5,013 nucleotides of DNA from an uncultured Pseudomonadota bacterium (GTDB lineage: Bacteria > Pseudomonadota > Gammaproteobacteria > Xanthomonadales > Ahniellaceae), in assembly GCA_937996755.1 (NCBI GenBank), contig CALKUS010000169.1:1-5013 (forward strand). The letters are read 5' to 3'. A model generated the notes under the pieces. The model was not told where the DNA came from. It was given only the letters and a program-made list of their open reading frames with translations, and did no database searches. Below, in pieces: positions 1 to 5,013 of the stretch. A program made the translations under genes and the position numbers. Each line of letters begins with the position of its first letter. Positions within the stretch are counted from its first letter, which is position 1.

Positions 1-1
1 C

Positions 2-784
2 GTGATCGGCGGCGTGGTGCCCGTGATCAACGTCAAGGGCATCAACCCCGGCCAACTCAAGCTCACGGGGCCGGTGCTGGGCGACATCTACCTGGGCAAG
101 ATCATCAAGTGGAACGATCCGGCGCTGAAGGCGCTCAACCCCGGCCTCGCCTTGCCCGATGCCGACATTGCGGTGGTGCGCCGCGCCGATGGCTCCGGCA
201 CCAGCTTCATCTTCACCAACTACCTCTCCAAGGTGAACGCCGAGTGGAAGGCCAAGGTGGGCGAAGGCACGGCGGTGAACTGGCCCATCGGCGCCGGCGG
301 CAAGGGCAACGAGGGCGTGTCGGCCTTCGTGGGGCGCCTGCCGAACTCGATCGGCTACGTCGAGTACGCCTACGCCAAGCAGAACAAGATGGCCTACGTG
401 CAGCTGAAGAACCAGGCCGGCAATTTCGTCGCGCCCGATGACAGCGCCTTCCAGGCGGCCGCCGCCGGCGCCGACTGGGCCAAGAGCTTCCACCAGGTGC
501 TGACCGAGCAGCCCGGCAAGGATTCCTGGCCGATCACCGGCGCCACCTTCATCCTGATGCACAAGGTGCAGGACAAGCCGGCCAATGCCGCTTCGGCCCT
601 GAAGTTCTTCGACTGGGCCTATGCCGGCGGCGACAAGATGGCCAGCGAGCTCGAATACGTGCCGCTGCCCGACTCGGTGAAAGCGCTGGTGCGCAAGCAG
701 TGGGGCCAGATCGCCGACGCGTCGGGCAAGCCGGTGCTGAACCGCACCGTCACGTTGCGCGATTCGTGGGCGAAGGCGCGCTGA
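2..784 (+). CDS. pstS: PstS, phosphate ABC transporter substrate-binding protein (5'-partial)
   Basis: This is the periplasmic protein that captures inorganic phosphate and delivers it to the PstCAB high-affinity importer. The visible 260 residues match the E. coli PstS pattern almost end to end: a GDIYLGKI..WNDPA segment (fragment residues 27-41), the phosphate-binding loop RRADGSGTSF (60-69), then PIGAGGKGNEGVSAFV, IGYVEYAYAKQNKMAY, a WPITGATFILMHK segment and FFDWAY near the C-terminus. Arg61, Ser65, Gly66 and Thr67 of the fragment correspond to the E. coli phosphate ligands Arg135, Ser139, Gly140 and Thr141. By that alignment the signal peptide and about 75 mature residues lie upstream of the window, so the GTG at base 2 is an internal Val codon and not a start. 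PstS genes usually precede pstC-pstA-pstB-phoU; here a deaminase gene follows after four bases. PHO-regulon control is expected for the family, but no promoter is in view. Confidence 0.96.
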   Translation: MIGGVVPVINVKGINPGQLKLTGPVLGDIYLGKIIKWNDPALKALNPGLALPDADIAVVRRADGSGTSFIFTNYLSKVNAEWKAKVGEGTAVNWPIGAGGKGNEGVSAFVGRLPNSIGYVEYAYAKQNKMAYVQLKNQAGNFVAPDDSAFQAAAAGADWAKSFHQVLTEQPGKDSWPITGATFILMHKVQDKPANAASALKFFDWAYAGGDKMASELEYVPLPDSVKALVRKQWGQIADASGKPVLNRTVTLRDSWAKAR

Positions 785-788
785 CGCG

Positions 789-1349
789 ATGTTGTACGGA
801 CAGGTCCACCTCACGCTGCCGCCCTGGGTGCACCAGGCGATCGACCCGAACACTGTCTGCACGACGCCGGAAGCGCGCATGGCGCTCGCGATCGAGCTCG
901 CGCGGCTCAACGTCGATCGCCGCACGGGCGGCCCGTTCGGCGCGGCGGTGTTCAACGGCGACGGTCGCCTCGTGAGCATCGGCGTCAACCGCGTCGTGCC
1001 GAGCAACTGTTCGGTCGCGCACGCCGAGATGATGGCGTTCATGACGGCGCAGCAGCGGCTGCAGCGCTACCGCCTCAACGAGGACGGGCATCGCTTCGTG
1101 CTCGCGACGAGCGCGCAGCCGTGCTGCCAGTGCTACGGCGCCAGCTTCTGGGCCGGCATCGACGCGCTCGAGATCGGTGCGCGTGCCGACGACGTGCACG
1201 AGCTGACCGAATTCGACGAAGGCCCGCTGCCCGCGGACTGGATCGGCGAACTGCAGCGACGCGGCATCGCGGTGCTGCGCGACGTCGACCGCGATGCGGC
1301 GCGCGCCGTGCTCGCCGGCTATCGAGACCTCGGTGGCAGCGCGTACTGA
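789..1349 (+). CDS. zinc-dependent nucleoside/nucleobase deaminase (guanine deaminase-like)
   Basis: A 186-residue member of the cytidine/deoxycytidylate deaminase superfamily, probably cytosolic, performing hydrolytic deamination of a base or nucleoside. The zinc site is complete: AHAE at residues 77-80 supplies the His78 ligand and the proton-shuttle Glu80, and PCCQC at 111-115 supplies Cys112 and Cys115. The GGPFGAAVF segment (47-55), the N..V.S motif before HAE and CYGASFWAGI after the second motif resemble bacterial GuaD-type guanine deaminases more than TadA or Cdd, but the substrate cannot be fixed from sequence. An extra Cys113 sits inside the zinc motif, where relatives often have Pro or another residue. 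The ATG at 789 lies four bases after the pstS stop, with a weak GAAGG (772-776) upstream, so translation may be coupled to pstS. Ala codons are mostly GCG, whereas pstS mixes GCC and GCG; this is a by-eye impression only. No terminator-like hairpin with a T tract follows it. Confidence 0.88.
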   Translation: MLYGQVHLTLPPWVHQAIDPNTVCTTPEARMALAIELARLNVDRRTGGPFGAAVFNGDGRLVSIGVNRVVPSNCSVAHAEMMAFMTAQQRLQRYRLNEDGHRFVLATSAQPCCQCYGASFWAGIDALEIGARADDVHELTEFDEGPLPADWIGELQRRGIAVLRDVDRDAARAVLAGYRDLGGSAY

Positions 1350-1426
1350 GTCGCGGCTCGCCCGAATCCCTGCCGCAGTGCAGCACGAACGATGGTTTGA
1401 AGTGCGCCCCATCGGTCCGCGAACGG

Positions 1427-1455
1427 TTGCAGAGCCGCATCGATTGCACTAAACA
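1427..1455 (+). promoter_or_regulatory. weak sigma70-like promoter candidate upstream of the peptidase gene
   Basis: TTGCAG (1427-1432) and TAAACA (1450-1455) are separated by exactly 17 bases. Each matches only three of the six consensus positions (TTGACA and TATAAT), so this is a candidate only. It lies in the most A/T-rich part of the 249-base gap before the peptidase and would give a leader of about 135 bases. Just downstream, 1464-1478 holds a small inverted repeat, GTCAC-GTGAT-GTGAC, that could be an operator or chance. Nothing else in 1350-1598 stands out apart from the Shine-Dalgarno sequence. Confidence 0.2.
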
Positions 1456-1585
1456 TCGGTGTGGTCACGTGATGTGACGCGGTCGCGGGAAACTGCGCCG
1501 CGGGCCAGGGAGGCACAGCTCACACCCATCTCCGTCATCCGTCCCTCAGGGGGCACGGGCGCGGGTTCTCGTCGTAACTCTTTCC

Positions 1586-1589
1586 GGAG
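1586..1589 (+). promoter_or_regulatory. Shine-Dalgarno sequence of the peptidase gene
   Basis: GGAG lies nine bases before the ATG at 1599. Together with the signal peptide that begins directly at this ATG, it fixes the start codon of the large peptidase gene. Confidence 0.75.
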
Positions 1590-1598
1590 TCGGTCCAG

Positions 1599-4500
1599 AT
1601 GAATTCGTCATTCCGTCGCGGCGGCACGCGCGCAGCCTTGGGCTTTGCGATCGCCCTCGCGCTCGCCTGCAGCCCTGTCTACGCCAGAAGCACCCTTCCA
1701 CAGAACCTCGGCTACGGCCTCGACAAGCTCGTCGAAAGCCAGCTGATCATCGAAGCCGCGCAGGGCCGCCAGATCGAGCTGTACGACGGCTGGGCGACGG
1801 AAGCCGCCGCCGAATACGCAGGGCGCGCCATCCGCGATCCGAACGACGCGAACCGTTTCCTCGTCGACATCACGCTGAGCGGCAAGGTCGGCTTCGATGC
1901 GCTGCGCAGCGCGCTCGAAGCGCGCTTCCAGACGCTCTCGATCCAGGCCGTCGACAAGTCCTATCGCGGCGTCGGCATCATCGAGGGCTACATCTCGATC
2001 GACGAGGTCGCCACGCTGGCGCAGACGAAGGGCGTGAAGGGCGTGTTCCTCGGCCTGAAGCCCGAGCTCGACAGCGTGCCGACCGAAGTGGCCGACCAGC
2101 TGCTCCCGGCAGGTGGCGCCCAGGCTGCGGCGAAGGATGCCGCGACGCCGGACGGCGGCGGTCCTGTCGTGCTGAACAAGCTCGGCTCGGCGTTCGACCA
2201 GGGCGTGACGCAGCATCGCGTCGACAAGATCAACCAGTTCTACAACCCGGCCGCTCCGGTGAACTGGACCGGCTCCGGCATCACGATCGGCGCGCTGTCG
2301 GACAGCTACGACACGCGCGGCACGGCCCCGACGGCCGCGACGAGCGTCGCGAACTTCGACCTGCCCGGCGCGGCCGGCCATCCGACCGGCAACACGCAGC
2401 CCGTCGCCATCATCCAGGACCTCCCGGCCGTCGGCACCGACGAAGGCCGCGGCATGCTGGAGATCCTGCACAAGATGGCGCCGAACGCGCGCCTCGGCTT
2501 CGCCACGGGTTCGCTCGGCGAAGTGGAGTTCGGCAACAGCATCCGCACGCTCGCCGGCCTGCCGGGCTTCGAGTTCACGCCGCCGCAGGGTGGCGTGTTC
2601 AAGGCCGACGTCATCGTGGACGACATCAGCTACGGCGGCGAACCGTTCTACGGCGAGACGATCATCGGCAATGCGATCGACGACGTCACCGCCGCGGGCG
2701 TTTCGTATTTCTCGTCGGCCGGCAACAACATCGGCATCAACGCGTACGAGTCGACGCTGCGCATCGTGCCGAACGGCACCGGCCTCACGGCGGCGACGAA
2801 CTCGGCGCTCGTCGGCACGAACATCGACCTGACGGGCGTGCCGGCAAACCTGTACGCCGGTGGCTTCCACAACTTCAACCCGATCCCGGGGCAGCTCGAC
2901 GTTGCGCAGCTCGTGAACATGCCGAACAACACGAATGCCAGCACCGAGATGCAGTGGAACGACCCGTACGACCAGCGCGAGCTGGTGCTGAACAACCCGC
3001 CCATCTTCTCGGCCAGCGGCAGCATCCCGGTCACGACGAACACGGTCACGTACGACGGCTCCAGCACGCCGGCGCTGCCGGTGTTCGCGGCCGGCGTCCC
3101 GCACGTGATCACGGTGACGCAGACGGGCGGCGACTTCGACGCGATCGTCGACGTCATCGACCCGCTCGGCAACCTGCTGCTGTCGCAGGACACGGGCATC
3201 GATGAACTGGTGACGTTCTATCCGCCGACGGGTGGCCAGTACCGCATCGTCGTGAAGGCGTTCAGCCCCACGACGGGTACGTTCGACATCACGGTCAATA
3301 CGGCGAGCGGCCAGGCCGGCGTCACGACCGACCTGAACCTGCTGGTGTTCCGTGCCGACACGGGTGCGTTCATCGCGGCGCGTTCGTTGACCGCGAACAA
3401 CCTCGCGAGCAACCGCCCGGTGGAGCTCGGCGTGGTGCGATCGGCTGCCGGCCAGTCGCAGAGCCAGTTCCTGATCGCGCGCGCGAACATCCCGCCGGCG
3501 AACCAGATCCGCCCGACGGTGGTGCGCTGGTCGACGCGCGGCAACGGCGCCGGCGGCATCGGCCCGGCCGAGTACTTCACGTACAACGCCACGACCACGA
3601 AGGGACATGCGACCGCGAAGGGGTGCAACGGGACGGCCGCCTACTCGGTGTTCCGCACCAGCTTCCCGGAGACGTTCACCTCGCCCGGCACGGCGACGAT
3701 CTACTTCGACAAGGACGCGAATCGCCTCGCGACCCCGGAGGTCCGCCAGGTGCCGCGCGTCGCGGCAGCCGACGCGGCCAACACCGGCTCGTTCGGCGGT
3801 GACTCCACGGCCGACCCCGACACGAACCCGAACTTCTCGGGCACCAGCGCGGCGGCTCCGCACGCGGCTGCGCTCGCGGCACTCGTGCTCGAGTCGCGTG
3901 GCGGTGTCGGCAGCGTCACGCCGGCTGCGATGCGCACGATCCTGCAACAGAACGTGTTCCCGCACGACCTCGACCCGTCGTTCGCGTCGGGCACGGCGGT
4001 GGCCAGCGACGGCGGCGGCGTGGTGATCACGATCTCGTCCGACGGTAACCGCAACGCGCTGACGGGCGAGAACGACGTGAACTCGATCCAGGTCACGTAC
4101 CTCGGCCCGGGCTCGCTCGCTTCGCTCAACTTCAACCCGACCGGCTCGCCGGCGCTCGGTGGCGCGGTCTCGACCGGCGTCAACGGCGTCAGCGACAACG
4201 TCGGTTCGAACCCGCCGACCGTGAACTACTTCGACTTCGTGTACCCGGGCATGATCTTCGGGCCCGCAGCGATCCGCGGGTTCGCGCTCGGCACGCTGAC
4301 CGGCATCACGCCGGCCGACGTCGTCGCGCCGCTCAACGTCGCGCCGTTCACCGGCTTCAGCAACCCGGCCGGCCTGCCGTCGCCCGCGAACATCTTCTAC
4401 TCGATGTCGCTCACGTTCCCGACGCAGGCCTTCACGGACGGCGACGTCCTGCGCTTCACGGTCGGCCGCGGCGCGCAGCGCAGCTCCAGCGTCGCCGGCG

Positions 4501-4763
4501 GCACCGGCCCGACCAACGGCGCCACGTCGATCCAGCCGATCGCCGACCTGTTCGGCGGCGGCGTGATCCTGCCGACCGGCGTCGTGGTGGAAGACGGCAT
4601 GCAGTTCACGGGCACCACGACGAGTGGCGCCACGTTCACCGGCCGCATCCGCAACCGCGTCGGCGTCGGCTTCAGCAACGTCGACGGCTACGGCTTCATC
4701 GACGCGGTGAAGGCGACCGCCGGCGATGCGCTGTTCAGCAACGGCTTCGAGGATCCGAACTGA
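1599..4763 (+). CDS. exported subtilase-fold (S8/S53 clan) serine peptidase with Asp/Glu/Ser catalytic set and large insertions
   Basis: A 1054-residue secreted endopeptidase, probably acting outside the cytoplasm on proteins. Residues 1-29 form a signal peptide: Arg6, Arg7 and Arg11, a hydrophobic stretch 12-23, and likely cleavage after VYA (27-29). Residues about 30-200 look like a propeptide, with an inhibitor-like segment near 89-158. The catalytic domain starts near 225. Asp235 lies in GALSDSYD. Glu282 in DEGRGMLEILH occupies the place of the subtilisin HGT histidine. Asn376 in SSAGNN is the oxyanion residue, and Ser750 lies in FSGTSAAAPHAA. The domain ends with GYGFIDAV (1030-1037). 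The spacing from Asn376 to Ser750 is 374 residues, against 66 in subtilisin. This insert carries a jelly-roll-like part (GGFHNFNP at 421, QWNDPY at 452, DLNLLVF at 578) interrupted by a PPC-like beta domain around 496-567. A second insert spans about 790-1020. These motifs resemble the S53-like group I recall from subtilase classifications. The mature part has one cysteine (676), so no disulfides are expected. It ends in LFSNGFEDPN. The gene has its own RBS and terminator and appears monocistronic. Class confidence is high; substrate is unknown. Confidence 0.93.
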   Translation: MNSSFRRGGTRAALGFAIALALACSPVYARSTLPQNLGYGLDKLVESQLIIEAAQGRQIELYDGWATEAAAEYAGRAIRDPNDANRFLVDITLSGKVGFDALRSALEARFQTLSIQAVDKSYRGVGIIEGYISIDEVATLAQTKGVKGVFLGLKPELDSVPTEVADQLLPAGGAQAAAKDAATPDGGGPVVLNKLGSAFDQGVTQHRVDKINQFYNPAAPVNWTGSGITIGALSDSYDTRGTAPTAATSVANFDLPGAAGHPTGNTQPVAIIQDLPAVGTDEGRGMLEILHKMAPNARLGFATGSLGEVEFGNSIRTLAGLPGFEFTPPQGGVFKADVIVDDISYGGEPFYGETIIGNAIDDVTAAGVSYFSSAGNNIGINAYESTLRIVPNGTGLTAATNSALVGTNIDLTGVPANLYAGGFHNFNPIPGQLDVAQLVNMPNNTNASTEMQWNDPYDQRELVLNNPPIFSASGSIPVTTNTVTYDGSSTPALPVFAAGVPHVITVTQTGGDFDAIVDVIDPLGNLLLSQDTGIDELVTFYPPTGGQYRIVVKAFSPTTGTFDITVNTASGQAGVTTDLNLLVFRADTGAFIAARSLTANNLASNRPVELGVVRSAAGQSQSQFLIARANIPPANQIRPTVVRWSTRGNGAGGIGPAEYFTYNATTTKGHATAKGCNGTAAYSVFRTSFPETFTSPGTATIYFDKDANRLATPEVRQVPRVAAADAANTGSFGGDSTADPDTNPNFSGTSAAAPHAAALAALVLESRGGVGSVTPAAMRTILQQNVFPHDLDPSFASGTAVASDGGGVVITISSDGNRNALTGENDVNSIQVTYLGPGSLASLNFNPTGSPALGGAVSTGVNGVSDNVGSNPPTVNYFDFVYPGMIFGPAAIRGFALGTLTGITPADVVAPLNVAPFTGFSNPAGLPSPANIFYSMSLTFPTQAFTDGDVLRFTVGRGAQRSSSVAGGTGPTNGATSIQPIADLFGGGVILPTGVVVEDGMQFTGTTTSGATFTGRIRNRVGVGFSNVDGYGFIDAVKATAGDALFSNGFEDPN

Positions 4764-4790
4764 TCCCCGCCACGCCGTAACGTGGTAACA

Positions 4791-4825
4791 AGAAGGGGTG
4801 CGCGCAAGCGCACCCCTTTTTCTTT
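4791..4825 (+). terminator. rho-independent terminator of the peptidase gene
   Basis: A perfect 11-bp stem pairs 4793-4803 (AAGGGGTGCGC) with 4808-4818. It is capped by a GCAA tetraloop (GNRA type, closed by a C-G pair) and can be extended by a G-T and an A-T pair. The 3' arm runs into TTTTTCTTT (4817-4825). It begins 28 bases after the peptidase stop codon. The reverse direction lacks a good T tract, so it should mainly stop plus-strand transcription. A minor 5-bp hairpin (CCACG/CGTGG, 4770-4785) precedes it. Confidence 0.93.
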
Positions 4826-4845
4826 GCAGAACGTCAGATCCGCCG

Positions 4846-5013
4846 ATGAGCAGCCTGTTGTATTGCCGCGCCGGCTTCGAGCCCGAGTGCGCGCAGGAAA
4901 TCGAGTGGCATGCCGCGCAATCCGGCGGCCACGGCCATGCGCGCACCGAGCGCGATTCCGGCTACGTCGTGTTCAATGGCGAAGCACCGACGCCGGCGTG
5001 GGGCGAGCTGGTG
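4846..5013 (+). CDS. rlmM: RlmM, 23S rRNA 2'-O-ribose methyltransferase (C2498), 3'-partial
   Basis: The first 56 residues of RlmM, the SAM-dependent enzyme that methylates the 2'-OH of C2498 in 23S rRNA (E. coli numbering). The start MSSLLYCRAGFEPECAQEI matches the RlmM N-terminus (E. coli has VLYCRPGFEKECAAEI), followed by HARTERDSGYVVF, equivalent to FARVKENAGYVIF. This is the small N-terminal RAGNYA-type domain; the THUMP and Rossmann methyltransferase domains lie beyond the window. The ATG at 4846 is favoured because the family match begins almost at once, and the upstream in-frame codons run back through the terminator without a plausible start. There is no convincing Shine-Dalgarno sequence: the preceding bases are CAGATCCGCCG. 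Only 20 bases separate the ATG from the end of the terminator T tract. Confidence 0.9.
   Translation, partial: MSSLLYCRAGFEPECAQEIEWHAAQSGGHGHARTERDSGYVVFNGEAPTPAWGELV

Noticed and set aside
2..4. GTG at base 2 as the true start of pstS
   Set aside because: Alignment by eye to E. coli PstS shows that the signal peptide and about 75 mature residues are missing, so this codon is an internal Val at the window edge.
789..1349. tRNA adenosine deaminase TadA
   Set aside because: The catalytic motifs are shared by the superfamily, but the GGPFGAAVF segment and the long region after PCxxC are closer to GuaD-like deaminases. I therefore left the gene symbol empty.
750..1412. Minus-strand open frame of 220 codons over the deaminase gene
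   Set aside because: It has the same compositional shadow character (Arg/Ala/Val-rich) and lies opposite a gene with intact zinc motifs.
1350..1598. A small gene, RNA gene or terminator in the intergenic gap
   Set aside because: I found no credible start with an RBS and no protein-like frame, no tRNA-like cloverleaf, and no stem followed by a T tract. The short GC-rich inverted repeats around 1478-1502 are what this base composition gives by chance.
1614..1685. Tat signal or lipoprotein signal on the peptidase
   Set aside because: Arg6-Arg7 is followed by Gly-Gly-Thr, not the Tat consensus, and Cys24 is preceded by Ala-Leu-Ala, which is not a good lipobox. A Sec/SPase I signal with VYA at 27-29 fits better.
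1608..4946. A 1112-codon open frame on the minus strand covering nearly the whole peptidase gene
   Set aside because: Its product is an Arg/Ala/Val/Asp/Glu-rich low-complexity string with no recognisable fold. It is explained by G/C-ending codons on the plus strand, which avoid stops in one antisense frame. The plus-strand gene has a signal peptide, catalytic motifs, RBS and terminator.

Overview
The window is strongly GC-rich, with tightly spaced plus-strand genes and third-position G/C bias. It looks like a proteobacterial chromosome. The rlmM gene (restricted to gamma-proteobacteria and some relatives), the style of the PstS protein and the LFSNGFE C-terminal tail on a secreted protease suggest a gammaproteobacterium of the Xanthomonadales/Lysobacterales type (Rhodanobacteraceae or Dokdonella-like). 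That placement is an inference from recalled family members, not a computed result.

Layout, all on the plus strand. (1) 2-784 is the C-terminal three quarters of a PstS periplasmic phosphate-binding protein, cut by the window start. (2) 789-1349 is a small zinc-dependent nucleobase/nucleoside deaminase, four bases after the pstS stop and therefore probably co-transcribed with it. (3) 1350-1598 is a 249-base intergenic region with at most a weak promoter candidate, a short inverted repeat and a good Shine-Dalgarno sequence just before the next gene. (4) 1599-4763 is the main feature: a 1054-residue exported subtilase-fold (S8/S53 clan) peptidase with a Glu where subtilisins have the catalytic His and two very large insertions in the catalytic domain. 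(5) 4791-4825 is a textbook rho-independent terminator with a GCAA tetraloop. (6) 4846-5013 is the N-terminus of the 23S rRNA methyltransferase RlmM, cut by the window end.

There is no sign that these genes form one pathway: phosphate uptake, base salvage, extracellular proteolysis and rRNA modification lie next to each other. The peptidase appears to be a self-contained unit with its own RBS and terminator. I see no mobile element, CRISPR array, tRNA or rRNA. No clearly new multi-gene system is visible. The points most worth a second look are the protease's unusual catalytic set and nested domain architecture, its C-terminal tail, and the terminator sitting only 20 bases upstream of rlmM.
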